This document shows, piece by piece, positions 1-7,742 of a stretch of DNA of 64,000 bases. This DNA comes from Bog-532 sp963833835. Lineage in GTDB: Bacteria; Actinomycetota; Actinomycetes; Streptosporangiales; Streptosporangiaceae. Numbering within the stretch: position 1 is the stretch's first letter; each line of letters starts with the position of its first letter. The notes under the pieces are model-generated. The model had not been told where the DNA came from, did no database searches, and worked only from the letters and a program-made list of their open reading frames with translations. The position numbers were made by a program, and so were the translations under genes. The stretch lies in assembly GCA_963833835.1 (NCBI GenBank), contig CAWHZI010000016.1:1054001-1118000 (forward strand), written 5' to 3'.

Positions 1-2
1 TC

Positions 3-347
3 ATCACCGAGGCCGCCGACGCGGGGGCGGGCACGTTCATCCGCGGCGGTGCGGCCCGCGGGGCCGCCGCGGAGGACAAGAACTGGCAGGTCGGGCCGCT
101 CAGCCAGGAGCGAGGCCTGGGCCAGCGGAACTGGGAGGCCTCCGGCATCACCAGCCTCGTGAGCGAGGCGGGCCTGACCAACATGGAGTTCGTGCTGCGC
201 TTCACGCTCAGCCATCCGGGCCTGTCGACCACGATCGTCGGCACCGCGAACCCGGCCCACCTGGCCGGCAACATCGCCGTGGCCGAGCAGGGGCCGCTCC
301 CGGCCGACGTCTACGAGCAAGCCAAGAAGCTCCTGCCGGTCCACTAA
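3..347 (+). CDS. Aldo/keto reductase, C-terminal part (5' end outside window)
   Basis: The open frame runs in from the window edge and stops at a TAA before 347. The segment around 180-300 (EFVLRFTLSHPGLSTTIVGT, then NPAHLAGNI) is the typical C-terminal helix and NADPH-contact region of aldo/keto reductases. These are cytosolic TIM-barrel oxidoreductases that reduce aldehydes and ketones. Only about 114 residues are visible, so the catalytic Tyr/Lys/His/Asp residues and the substrate cannot be judged. The gene converges on the truncated PIN gene, and the two 3' ends overlap by 4 bp. Confidence 0.8.
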   Translation: MTEAADAGAGTFIRGGAARGAAAEDKNWQVGPLSQERGLGQRNWEASGITSLVSEAGLTNMEFVLRFTLSHPGLSTTIVGTANPAHLAGNIAVAEQGPLPADVYEQAKKLLPVH

Positions 348-640
348 GCGGAGCTGGCCCTCCGGACATGCCGGTCGTCCTCGTCAGGTAGTCGGATGCC
401 CGATTCGAGTGCTTCCCAGCCGGTGACCATCGCGTCGCCGAAGGCTTCCCGCATGCTGGCGAAGCGCTTGTCCACATCGATGCCCGGGTGGATCTCTTCG
501 ATGGCCGTCTGCGCTTCGAGGAGAATCCGGCTCGACCAGAGCGGGCGGTACATGCCCCTCTCGGCCACACGCAGCAACGTATCGGCCAGCGCGATGGGTA
601 CTAAAACGCACGCATCGAGGACTGCCGTGTAGCGCGACAT
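344..640 (-). pseudogene. Truncated PIN-domain toxin (VapC-like)
   Basis: The N-terminus (YTAVLDACVLVPIALADTLL) carries the first PIN-domain aspartate, and the frame continues with PIN-like sequence as far as a DDRHV motif. PIN toxins of this type are usually about 180-190 residues and continue into a beta-alpha-beta segment with the last acidic residue. Here the protein stops after 98 residues with an unrelated tail (RRASSA). The C-terminal third is missing exactly where the gene meets the aldo/keto reductase stop, which suggests a deletion. The antitoxin gene lies 2 bp upstream. A toxin without its last metal-binding residue is probably inactive; this is inference. Confidence 0.7.
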
Positions 641-642
641 CG

Positions 643-1155
643 TCAGGAGGCGTCAGTATGCCGGGCGGCTTGTCTGCGAGCTCTTTTCAGGGCCGAGGCA
701 TAGTCCTCGGGGGTGCCGTCGTACTGGCCAGCTTCGCTAGCATCCTCGGTCATCCGGTCCAGGACTGCGCGGCGCCCCGCATGCTGCTGCTCCTGGTACG
801 CGAGCAGGTCCGTGAACAGGATTCGGCGGTGCCTGCCGGGCTGCTCGTAGGAAATCTTCCCCTCTTCAAGCAGCTTGACGAGCGTCGGCCGACTGACGCC
901 GAGGATGTCGGCGGCCTCCTGAGTGGTGAGCCGCTGGGTGTGCGGGACGAGGGTGATCGCCTTGCCTTGGCGCATGGTTTCCACCACATCGGCCAGCACC
1001 CGATAGACCTCCTCCGGCAGCGGTACCTGCTCGCCATCCGGGCCCAGCAGGAGTCCCGGCTCGGTGTGCTGCTGCAGGAACCGGCCCAGGTCCAGCAGTG
1101 CGCTGAGATCTCGCGGCGGGAACACCACATCCGCTCGCGTGGTCGTCGTCGCCAT
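643..1155 (-). CDS. Excisionase-type HTH antitoxin paired with the PIN gene
   Basis: This 170-residue protein has a MerR/excisionase-like helix-turn-helix near residues 75-125 (RLTTQEAADILGVSRPTLVK, then a short wing with RHRRI). This is the usual DNA-binding fold of antitoxins that precede PIN toxins in actinomycetes. An upstream GTG is in frame, but the ATG at 1155 is preferred because an AAGGAGG ribosome site sits just upstream. It lies 2 bp before the truncated PIN gene and is probably cotranscribed with it. The likely role is autoregulation and toxin neutralisation; with the toxin damaged, the antitoxin may be an orphan. Confidence 0.75.
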   Translation of the reverse strand: MATTTTRADVVFPPRDLSALLDLGRFLQQHTEPGLLLGPDGEQVPLPEEVYRVLADVVETMRQGKAITLVPHTQRLTTQEAADILGVSRPTLVKLLEEGKISYEQPGRHRRILFTDLLAYQEQQHAGRRAVLDRMTEDASEAGQYDGTPEDYASALKRARRQAARHTDAS

Positions 1156-1240
1156 CACGCCTCCTTGCCGTTCAGCTTACCTGAATTCGAAAGAAACGAA
1201 ACGAACGGCGTCAACCAGAGCCAGCAGGTCCGCGTAGGGA

Positions 1241-2092
1241 TCAGTGTTGGGGACTGAGCGCAACCGTTCCCTGGTCGGCCTGGTAGGAGGCCAGCAGGGC
1301 CAGCTTCTCGGCGTCGGCGCTGCCGGCGTCGGCGTGGTAGATGGCCAGGATCTGGCCCTCGGACCCGTTGATGGCGAGCTTCTCCCGGTTCAGGGTGATC
1401 ACGCCGACCTGCGGATGGTCGAGCGTGACGCCCGCGCCCCGGTACAAACCAACGTCGTGGCGGGCCCACAGCGACCGGAACCGGTCGCTGGCCAGCGACA
1501 GCTCACCGACCAGCTCGATGAACCGGGGGTCGTCGGTATCGGTGCCGACTGACTTGCGGAACCCGGCCACCAGGTTGGCCGTGGCCCGGTCCCAGTCGGG
1601 GTACAGCGCCTGTTCGGCCGGGTCGAGGAACACGTCGCGCAGCCGGTTCCCGCCCGCCACCAGCCGGGGCGAGATCGCGGCCGCCAGCGGGTTGGCCGCG
1701 AGCACGTCGAAGTAACGGCCTTCCACGAAGGCGGGCAGGTCGATCGAGCCGAGCAGCTTGGCGATGCCCGGCGGCACGGTCTCCTTGCGCGGCCGGCGGC
1801 GAGCCCGGCGCGGCTTCTCGCGCCCCAGGCTGAGCAGGTAGCTGGTGCCGGTGTCGTCGAGCTGGAGCACCCGGGCCAGCGACTCGAGCACCTGGACCGA
1901 GGGGTTGCGGTCCCGGCCCTGCTCCAGGCGCAGGTAGTAGTCGGCGCTGATGCCGGCCAGCATCGCCACCTCTTCCCGGCGCAGGCCCGGCACGCGGCGG
2001 ACGCCGAACTGGGGCAGCCCGGCGCTGGCCGGCGTGACCAGCTCGCGCCGGGCCCGCAGGTACTCGCCCAGCGTGTTCGGGTCGCCGGTCAC
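1241..2092 (-). CDS. XRE-family regulator, MmyB-like
   Basis: This 283-residue protein has an N-terminal helix-turn-helix (RRVPGLRREEVAMLAGISAD, then YYLRLEQGRD) followed by the MmyB-like ligand-binding domain, including the motif GVTLDHPQVGVITLNREKLA. The frame stays open to 2587, but the homologous part starts at the GTG at 2092 (MTGDPNTLGEYLRARRE), which gives the usual family length of about 280. Members of this family typically sit divergent from an oxidoreductase gene they control. Here the divergent neighbour is a short-chain dehydrogenase 202 bp away, which is the most likely target. The ligand is unknown. Confidence 0.88.
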   Translation of the reverse strand: MTGDPNTLGEYLRARRELVTPASAGLPQFGVRRVPGLRREEVAMLAGISADYYLRLEQGRDRNPSVQVLESLARVLQLDDTGTSYLLSLGREKPRRARRRPRKETVPPGIAKLLGSIDLPAFVEGRYFDVLAANPLAAAISPRLVAGGNRLRDVFLDPAEQALYPDWDRATANLVAGFRKSVGTDTDDPRFIELVGELSLASDRFRSLWARHDVGLYRGAGVTLDHPQVGVITLNREKLAINGSEGQILAIYHADAGSADAEKLALLASYQADQGTVALSPQH

Positions 2093-2294
2093 GAGCTGGT
2101 CTCCGGCTTGGTGGTAGGCGGGCTGCTCATGCAAAAAGCGTACGCGCGGCGGCCCTGGCCCGGCGATCTCGTCCCTGTCCCTGTCACTCCCAGGATGAGC
2201 GGGGCCTACCCGCCGGACCGGCGCAGCCAGCAGCATGGATAACGGAACAGCCGATCGAGAATCAGCAGCCAAGCTAGAACGAGCAAGGAGTGTC
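2093..2294. promoter_or_regulatory. Divergent promoter region, MmyB regulator / SDR
   Basis: This 202-bp gap separates divergent starts. An AAGGAG ribosome site at 2285-2290 serves the dehydrogenase. No clear inverted repeat was found by eye. Control of both genes by the MmyB-like protein from here is inferred from the arrangement. Confidence 0.4.
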
Positions 2295-2990
2295 ATGTCC
2301 ATCGCACTGATCACCGGGGGCAACAAGGGCATCGGGAAGGCGACCGCGCGCCGTCTGGTCGAGCTGGGGCACACCGTGTACATCGGCGCCCGGGACGCCG
2401 AGCGCGGCGAGGCGGCGGCCAAGGAAGTGGGCGCGCAGTGGCTGGCCCTCGACGTCACCAGCGACGCCTCGGCCGCCGCGGCCGCGGCCGAGCTCACCGA
2501 GCGGGAAGGCCGCCTCGACATCCTGGTCAACAACGCCGGCGTGACCGGGGCCCACGCGACGATCGAGACCCTCACCGCCGAGGCCATGCGTGAGGCCTAC
2601 GACGTCAACGTGTTCGGGATCGTCCGGGTGACGCAGGCCTTCCTGCCGCTGCTGCGCGCCTCGCAGGCCCCGGTCATCGTGAACGTGGGCAGCCTGCTGG
2701 GCTCGTTCGGCGCCGTGGCCAACCCGTACGGCCAGCAGTACGCGATCTTCGCGCCGATCTACGGCTCGGCCAAGGCGGCGGTGCACATGCTCACCGTCCA
2801 GTACGCCAAGGAGCTGCCCGGGATGCGCGTCAACGCGGTCGAGCCCGGTTACACCGCGACCGACCTGACCGGCGGGCACGGGCTGCAGACCCCCGAGGAC
2901 GCGGCCGCCAACGTCGCCCGCTGGGCCACCATCGGCCCCGACGGGCCCACCGGCACCTTCTGCTACAAGGAGACCATGGCTCCCTGGTAG
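2295..2990 (+). CDS. Short-chain dehydrogenase/reductase
   Basis: This 231-residue classical SDR has the dinucleotide motif TGGNKGIG at residues 7-14, the NNAG motif (DILVNNAGVTG), and the catalytic YGSAK pair (Tyr-X3-Lys) followed by the usual VNAVEPGYTATDL segment. The start at 2295 is chosen because of the AAGGAG site four bases upstream; longer in-frame starts add no homology. It is an NAD(P)-dependent oxidoreductase of unknown substrate, probably controlled by the divergent MmyB-like regulator. A weak inverted repeat (ACTCCG/CGGAGT, 3007-3027) follows the stop and could act in termination. Confidence 0.9.
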   Translation: MSIALITGGNKGIGKATARRLVELGHTVYIGARDAERGEAAAKEVGAQWLALDVTSDASAAAAAAELTEREGRLDILVNNAGVTGAHATIETLTAEAMREAYDVNVFGIVRVTQAFLPLLRASQAPVIVNVGSLLGSFGAVANPYGQQYAIFAPIYGSAKAAVHMLTVQYAKELPGMRVNAVEPGYTATDLTGGHGLQTPEDAAANVARWATIGPDGPTGTFCYKETMAPW

Positions 2991-3142
2991 GCCAGCTCAG
3001 GGGCTTACTCCGTCCCGCCTGCGGAGTTACGATGCCCAAGGCAGTGTCGCACCTCCGCCGGGCGACACCGGAGTCGCCCGGCCGGACGGCAGCCTGAGCG
3101 ACCGGCCTCGGGGAGCCGGCGCCGCCGCTCAGGTCGGATTCG

Positions 3143-3568
3143 TCAGCTAGACGTCTGGGCCCAGGGATCGATGATCTCGATGCCGGTGCTCTCGAAGTCG
3201 GCCACGTTCCGGGTCGCCAGCGCGGCGCCCCTGGAGCGGCAGACCGCCGCGATCAGTGTGTCGAACCCCGCGATCGGTTTCCCGCTCCGTTCCCGGCTGC
3301 TCGCGATGGCCGCGTAGTGCTCCGCGGCCGCAGGGTCCACCGGGAGAACCTGATCGGCGAAGGCCGCGAAGATGTCGTCGGCCGCGGTGAGCAGGAGCTG
3401 CTTCCTGCGTCCGTCCGGCAGCCGGGCAATGCCGTAGCGGACCTCGGCCAACGTGATGGTGGTCGTACGCAGCTCGCGCCGGTCCCGTTCGCGGACCCAG
3501 TTCGCGACGCCGGGCGCGGGTTCGGCCCGCATCAGCTCGGACACCACGTTGGTGTCGAGGACGATCAT
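3143..3568 (-). CDS. VapC-type PIN ribonuclease toxin
   Basis: This complete 141-residue PIN protein has the first acidic residue in MIVLDTNVVSELMR, further acids in the ITLAEVRYGIARL helix and at GFDTLIAAVC, and the last in ATRNVADFESTGI. The family cleaves RNA, often tRNA, when not bound by its antitoxin. The ATG overlaps the stop of the upstream antitoxin by 4 bp, typical of coupled toxin-antitoxin translation. The C-terminus (IEIIDPW) matches the FitB-like subgroup. It appears intact, in contrast to the truncated PIN gene at 344-640. Confidence 0.92.
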   Translation of the reverse strand: MIVLDTNVVSELMRAEPAPGVANWVRERDRRELRTTTITLAEVRYGIARLPDGRRKQLLLTAADDIFAAFADQVLPVDPAAAEHYAAIASSRERSGKPIAGFDTLIAAVCRSRGAALATRNVADFESTGIEIIDPWAQTSS

Positions 3569-3810
3569 TCGGAGAAGTCCGCGGCCCGCGCGGGCTCGTT
3601 GCGCTCGGGCAACTGGAGGTCGGCTCCGCCGAGCGTGCCGAACTGATCAAGGAGCGCCGTGAACAGCCCGGCGGAATCGGCGGGCTCGCGGACGGCCTCG
3701 GCCAGAATCTCACGCACCTCGGCCTCCATCGACCGGCCGTGCCGGGCCGCGCGGACCTGAATCCGCCGCTTCACCGCCTCATCGAGGTTCCGGATATTCA
3801 GCGCTGCCAT
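3565..3810 (-). CDS. VapB/FitA-type ribbon-helix-helix antitoxin
   Basis: This 81-residue protein has an N-terminal ribbon-helix-helix of the FitA type (LNIRNLDEAVKRRIQVRAAR, HGRSMEAEVREIL) and a C-terminal tail that would wrap the toxin. The ATG at 3810 is preferred over an in-frame GTG at 3819, because the GTG lies within the AGGAGG ribosome site while the ATG is 8 bases beyond it. It should repress its own promoter together with the toxin through the inverted repeat just upstream. Confidence 0.9.
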   Translation of the reverse strand: MAALNIRNLDEAVKRRIQVRAARHGRSMEAEVREILAEAVREPADSAGLFTALLDQFGTLGGADLQLPERNEPARAADFSE

Positions 3811-3831
3811 TGATAGCACCTCCTGCTATCA
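3811..3831. promoter_or_regulatory. VapBC autoregulatory inverted repeat over the ribosome site
   Basis: Perfect 7-bp arms (TGATAGC / GCTATCA) with a 7-base spacer enclose the AGGAGG ribosome-binding site of the antitoxin gene. The position fits an operator for the VapBC complex; as RNA, the same sequence could hide the ribosome site. The role is inferred. Confidence 0.55.
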
Positions 3832-3906
3832 ATGATAACGGCTGTTCCGGATCCGGAACAGCGGCCGGCCTGTTCTGGTTGTCATAACCAGAGAGGAGGA
3901 CCAACA

Positions 3907-4026
3907 ATGAACCGCACCATGAGCCCGCTGGCTCGTATGGGTCACCGTGTCGCCGCAATCGTCGCCGAGATGAACGACGCCGGGAACCGGCTGGCCAGCC
4001 CGCAGCACACCCCGGAGCGTTTCTGA
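3907..4026 (+). CDS. Tiny protein, copy 1 of a tandem paralogous pair
   Basis: This 39-residue ORF has a strong ribosome site (GAGGAGG) 6-7 bases before the ATG. Its body (PLARMGHRVAAIVAEMNDAG, then RLASPQHTPERF) is almost identical to that of the 44-residue ORF at 4353-4487. The central part could form an amphipathic helix. There is no signal peptide or recognisable domain. The paired conservation, good ribosome sites and a shared downstream hairpin argue that it is a real gene. I do not recognise a function. Confidence 0.7.
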   Translation: MNRTMSPLARMGHRVAAIVAEMNDAGNRLASPQHTPERF

Positions 4027-4055
4027 CCTCTCGAGGTCCGCTCCCACGTATCAGC

Positions 4056-4092
4056 CGCTAGCCGACAGGTGGTCACTCCCTGCCGGCTAGCG
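4056..4092. terminator. Hairpin after tiny-protein copy 1
   Basis: An inverted repeat with 14-base arms and one mismatch (CGCTAGCCG...CAGG / CCTG...CGGCTAGCG) has a 9-base loop and lies 30 bases after the stop. There is no clear T-run. The same CGCTAGCCG stem follows the second copy. Confidence 0.65.
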
Positions 4093-4352
4093 CCGTCTCA
4101 GGCCAGTGCTCGGGTCGGGCGAGCCCGGGCCGTAGGCGAACAGCACCCGGTCCCACCCGGTCTCCTCGTGCGCTCGCGCCAGGCGCCCGGCCTGAGCCAG
4201 TCCCCGCATCCCCGGCCTACGCCGGTCTCCACGGCGGCCTAAGAGGGGTCTCAGCTGGGAACTAAGGCTTTCTCCCGATGCCCTAAGGGGGGTCTTACGA
4301 CGAGACTCAATAGTGACCGGCAAGGAGATGGCCGGAAAAACGAGGAGGAACG

Positions 4353-4487
4353 ATGAACACCACCGCTACGCAGAACACCCGGGGTCCGCTCGCCCGCTTC
4401 GGCCACCGCATCGCCGCGATCGTCGCCGAGATGAACGACGCCGGGAGCCGGCTGGCCAGCCCGCAGCACACCCCGGAGCGTTACTGA
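4353..4487 (+). CDS. Tiny protein, copy 2 of a tandem paralogous pair
   Basis: This 44-residue ORF starts at ATG 4353 with a GAGGAGG ribosome site. From residue 12 on (PLARFGHRIAAIVAEMNDAG, then RLASPQHTPERY) it matches copy 1 with only conservative changes; its first ten residues (MNTTATQNTR) differ. The two genes are separated by about 330 bp, including a hairpin. Conservation of the protein while the DNA has diverged (for example GTC to ATC for one residue) suggests selection on the peptide. I do not recognise a function. Confidence 0.7.
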   Translation: MNTTATQNTRGPLARFGHRIAAIVAEMNDAGSRLASPQHTPERY

Positions 4488-4533
4488 CCCAGCTGGGCCA
4501 GCCCCCAGGGCCACACGAACTGAACAAACCAGA

Positions 4534-4570
4534 CGCTAGCCGGTAGAGGCACAGGCCTCACCGGCTAGCG
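4534..4570. terminator. Hairpin after tiny-protein copy 2
   Basis: An inverted repeat (CGCTAGCCGGT...GAGGC / GCCTC...ACCGGCTAGCG) with a 4-base loop is followed by GTTT. Its outer stem repeats that of the hairpin at 4056-4092. It lies 46 bases after the second small gene. Confidence 0.65.
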
Positions 4571-4678
4571 CTGTTTCTGGTCCTGTCTGGCTGGTCGCGC
4601 TGTCGGCCGGATCGCGCTGCTTCCCCGACCACGATCCGGCCGGGCGATCCAGCCGCCTTGAGGCCATAGGCTGGAATC

Positions 4679-5695
4679 GTGGCAGGTGACGGCCGGAAGG
4701 CCACGTACGTTTCCCGGGCAATAGCGGGCGGCTCCTGGGCGGTAGCGGGCGGCTTTGCCGCGTGGGCGGCGGCCAGGATCGCCGCGGCCGATCGCGTGCA
4801 ACGCACCGAAGGCCCGGTCGTGCCGTTCATATCGTTTACCCCTCAGGTGGCCAAGGCCGCGCCGTGGGCCGCGCTCGGGCTGCACCTGGCCGGCCAGCGG
4901 CGGCCGGCTGCGACCGCCGCCGCCGCGGCGGCGGCGCTCCGGCTGGTGGTGCGATCGCGCGCGATGTTCCGGATGCAGCCGGGGGCCAGCGGGCCGATGC
5001 TGCGGGTACTCACGTTCAACATGTTCTTCGGCCGGGGCGACGCCGAGGTGCTCGTGGCCCGGGTCCGTCAGCTCAGCCCGGATGTGCTGTTCCTGCAGGA
5101 GCTCACCGCGGATGCGGTGACCCGCCTCAAGCAGGCCGGGCTGGAAGAGCTGCTGCCGCACAACCAGGTCGAGCTCCGGGGGGGCCCACGCGGTTCGGGG
5201 ATCTACAGCCGGTTCCCGCTCGGCGAGGGCGTGGCCATGCCGCCGGCCCACGCGGCCCAGCCGACCGCGCTGCTGGAGGTGCCCGGCGGGCACCGGGTCG
5301 AACTGATCTGCGTGCATTCGGCTACCCCGGCGTCGGAGCACGGCGGTGCCGCCGCCCGGTGGCGAGCCGACCTGGCCGCGCTGCCCGCACCGGGTGAACG
5401 GCCGAGAATCATGTCCGGGGACTTCAACGCCACCCTCGATCACGCCGCGTTCCGCGCCGTGCTGGGCCGCGGCTACGCCGACTCCGGCCAGCAGGCCGCG
5501 GGCGGGCTGACCCCCACCTGGGGCATGCCGCCGGGCCAGCGCGCCGTGCTCACCCTGGACCACGTGCTGGTCGACCGCGGCTGCGCGGTGCTGGCCTACT
5601 CCGTGCACATCATCCCGGGCAGCGACCACCGGGCCGTCTACGCCGAGATCCAGCTGCCCGAGCTCGATTCCGACGCAGCGGCTCTGACCGCGTAA
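4679..5695 (+). CDS. Endonuclease/exonuclease/phosphatase-family protein
   Basis: This is a 338-residue protein starting with GTG at 4679. The first ~100 residues are alanine-rich with hydrophobic stretches (possibly membrane helices near 15-35 and 55-95). The C-terminal EEP domain follows: RVLTFNMFFG, the metal-binding Glu in DVLFLQELTAD, MSGDFNATLDH (Asp/Asn pair), and the final GSDHRAVYAEI with the catalytic His. These residues are those of Mg-dependent phosphodiesterases and nucleases. The membrane-like N-terminus and the lack of partner genes leave the substrate (nucleic acid, phospholipid or phosphate ester) open. Confidence 0.82.
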   Translation: MAGDGRKATYVSRAIAGGSWAVAGGFAAWAAARIAAADRVQRTEGPVVPFISFTPQVAKAAPWAALGLHLAGQRRPAATAAAAAAALRLVVRSRAMFRMQPGASGPMLRVLTFNMFFGRGDAEVLVARVRQLSPDVLFLQELTADAVTRLKQAGLEELLPHNQVELRGGPRGSGIYSRFPLGEGVAMPPAHAAQPTALLEVPGGHRVELICVHSATPASEHGGAAARWRADLAALPAPGERPRIMSGDFNATLDHAAFRAVLGRGYADSGQQAAGGLTPTWGMPPGQRAVLTLDHVLVDRGCAVLAYSVHIIPGSDHRAVYAEIQLPELDSDAAALTA

Positions 5696-5709
5696 TTCTG
5701 GCGTTAAGC

Positions 5710-5723
5710 GTTAGCCCGCTAAC
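5710..5723. promoter_or_regulatory. Short palindrome upstream of MarR/OhrR-like gene
   Basis: GTTAGC and GCTAAC flank a 2-base centre, 45 bases before the regulator start. The position fits an autoregulatory operator, but it does not match the classical OhrR box. Confidence 0.35.
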
Positions 5724-5768
5724 TCTTCGGCCGTACCTCATTCCCTGCCCCGGGCTACCATCGGGGAT

Positions 5769-6278
5769 ATGGATGCCGCCGCGGACGTGACCGGACTGCC
5801 GGAGATACCGGGCGACCCGCTCGCTCTGGAACGTCAGGTGTGCTTCGCCCTGTCGATCGCCGCGCGCAGCGTCCTGAGCATCTACCGGCCGCTACTCGAG
5901 CCGATGGGGCTGACCCACCCGCAGTACCTGGTGATGCTGGCGTTGTGGGGGCGCTCTCCGTTGTCGGTGAAGGAGCTGGGCGAGATGCTCCAGCTCGACG
6001 CCCCCACCCTCTCGCCGCTGCTCAAGCGGCTGGAGGCGGCGGGTGTGCTGACCCGCACCCGGGAACCGCGCGACGAGCGCCAACTGCGGATCGAGCTGAC
6101 CCAGGCTGGCCGGGACCTGCGCGAGATGGCCCTGCGCGTCCCGCCCGCCGTGGTCGCCCGGCTGGGGGTCGAGCTCGGCGAGCTGCAGGACCTGCAGCAG
6201 GCCCTCACCCGCCTGAACGAGGCCGCCCGCCGGGCCGGGGTGCAGCCGCTCCCCGCCCCGGCCCAAGGCAGCGTGTAG
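5769..6278 (+). CDS. MarR-family regulator, OhrR-like
   Basis: This 169-residue winged-helix protein has the segment LERQVCFALSIAARSV, whose cysteine corresponds to the reactive Cys of OhrR-type peroxide sensors. It is followed by LTHPQYLVMLALWG and the recognition helix and wing (LDAPTLSPLLKRLEAAGVLT, REPRDERQ). OhrR proteins sense organic hydroperoxides and repress an ohr gene. No ohr is adjacent; the only OsmC-type protein in the window is 18 kb away at 24446. Its target may be itself through the palindrome at 5710, or a gene outside the locus. Confidence 0.85.
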   Translation: MDAAADVTGLPEIPGDPLALERQVCFALSIAARSVLSIYRPLLEPMGLTHPQYLVMLALWGRSPLSVKELGEMLQLDAPTLSPLLKRLEAAGVLTRTREPRDERQLRIELTQAGRDLREMALRVPPAVVARLGVELGELQDLQQALTRLNEAARRAGVQPLPAPAQGSV

Positions 6279-6305
6279 CCGTTTCCGCCCGCTGAGCTGG
6301 CTGAG

Positions 6306-7742
6306 CTAGCTGAGCCGGGCGTCGAGGTCCAGCAGCGCCTGGCTGAACACCTCGATGGGGGCCACGGCCACACCCGCGCCGACCTGGCCACTGCCGTCGG
6401 AGTTGTGCAGGATCCCGGTGGTCACCTTGGGCGTGATCCCGAGTTCGACGACCTTGCGGACATCGACGCCGACCGGGGACCCGCGCATCCCCCAGACCGG
6501 CAGCGTGAACCGGGTGGAGCGGCCGACGCAGACCAGGTCCAGTTGCTCGGTGAGCCGGGCCGCGTCGGCCATCGTGCCCCCGACCAGCTGGGCCACGGCC
6601 GGTGACCCGGCGGCGCAGGCGCCCCCGAGGCCGATCAGTTCGAGCACGGAGCTGTCCCCGATGTCGGGGGCCGCGTCGGCTTCGGTACGTCCCGGCTGGT
6701 AGAGCGCGTCGCCGACCAGTGGGGAGGGCGCGAACTGCCACGGCGCATCCGGTCCGGCCAGCCAGGCCGCGAAGCCGCTGCCGTTTCGGCTCATGCCGGT
6801 GACGATCGAGCTGTCCTCGACCTGGCCGGCCCAGCTGGTGAGGGTCCGGGCCGCGGCCATGGCCAGGCTCAGGAACAGCAGGTAGTTGCCCGACAGGAAA
6901 TCGGCCACCTCGCCGCGGCGCGGATGGGTGCCCCGCACCAGGGCAGGCAGCAAGCTCCGCAGCAGAAGGTTGGTCGAGGCCTGGGTCCGTACGTGCACGT
7001 CGTCGCCCATCGCGACCGCCTGGGCGGCGAAGGACAGGACGTTGAGCGGGCCGCTCGCCGCCAGCGCGTCGGCTAGGACGGGGCCGGCCGCATCGCGCAG
7101 CAGGATCAGCCGCTCGATGGCGCCGGGGCTGTCCTTACCGAACCAGGCCACATCGCCGGAGCCCTGGCCCAGCGGGGCGTAGGCCCGGATCCCGGCTTCG
7201 GCCAGCTCTACCACCCATACCGGCGTCCGCGGGCCCAGCGCGGTGGCCATCGGCACCACGGTCTGATGCTCATTGGCCGAGCCGGTCCGCACCTGGCCGG
7301 AGGCCAGCAGCACGTCGGCCTGGCCGGGATCGGTGGCCCAGCCCTCCGCGCAGACTGCCGAGCGCATGGACCGGCGGAGCGGATCGACCGCGTGCGAGTA
7401 GGCGATGGCGGGGCCGCTGTGCAGGATCAGCCGCTCGCCGTCCAGGGCCGGGATGACCTCGGCGGCGGGACGGACCGCCACGGCCTCCGGCACCCCGTGG
7501 TCCAGGCGCCGGTAGGCCTCGGCGTTGGCGGCGTCTATCACCGCGGCCCGGGGACCGGACAGCCGGCGCAGCGCCGCCACGACCTTCGGGTCGCCCCCGC
7601 CCGGAATGCGCCAGTCGAGCTGGACCACGGGTCGCCCCTGCTCGGCGATCGCCTCGGCGAACAGGGGGAGTCCGGCGTTGAGCACCGATATCTCGTCCGG
7701 CAGCCGCACCGGCGGATCGGCCTCGTGGGCTACGGCGGTCAC
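6306..7742 (-). CDS. DUF1116 protein, AllG/YlbE-like (oxamate carbamoyltransferase-type subunit)
   Basis: This 478-residue protein belongs to the DUF1116 family (motifs LDWRIPGGGDPKVVAAL, LHSGPAIA, GGTMADAARL). In E. coli the DUF1116 protein YlbE (AllG) works with FdrA (AllF) and AllH as oxamic transcarbamylase in anaerobic allantoin use. An FdrA homologue and a carbamate kinase are encoded 10 kb away in the same locus. The GTG start at 7742 overlaps the ArgH-like stop as GTGA, so it is the last gene of a translationally coupled operon. No AllH (DUF2877) homologue was seen, so the complex may differ from the E. coli one. Confidence 0.85.
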   Translation of the reverse strand: MTAVAHEADPPVRLPDEISVLNAGLPLFAEAIAEQGRPVVQLDWRIPGGGDPKVVAALRRLSGPRAAVIDAANAEAYRRLDHGVPEAVAVRPAAEVIPALDGERLILHSGPAIAYSHAVDPLRRSMRSAVCAEGWATDPGQADVLLASGQVRTGSANEHQTVVPMATALGPRTPVWVVELAEAGIRAYAPLGQGSGDVAWFGKDSPGAIERLILLRDAAGPVLADALAASGPLNVLSFAAQAVAMGDDVHVRTQASTNLLLRSLLPALVRGTHPRRGEVADFLSGNYLLFLSLAMAAARTLTSWAGQVEDSSIVTGMSRNGSGFAAWLAGPDAPWQFAPSPLVGDALYQPGRTEADAAPDIGDSSVLELIGLGGACAAGSPAVAQLVGGTMADAARLTEQLDLVCVGRSTRFTLPVWGMRGSPVGVDVRKVVELGITPKVTTGILHNSDGSGQVGAGVAVAPIEVFSQALLDLDARLS

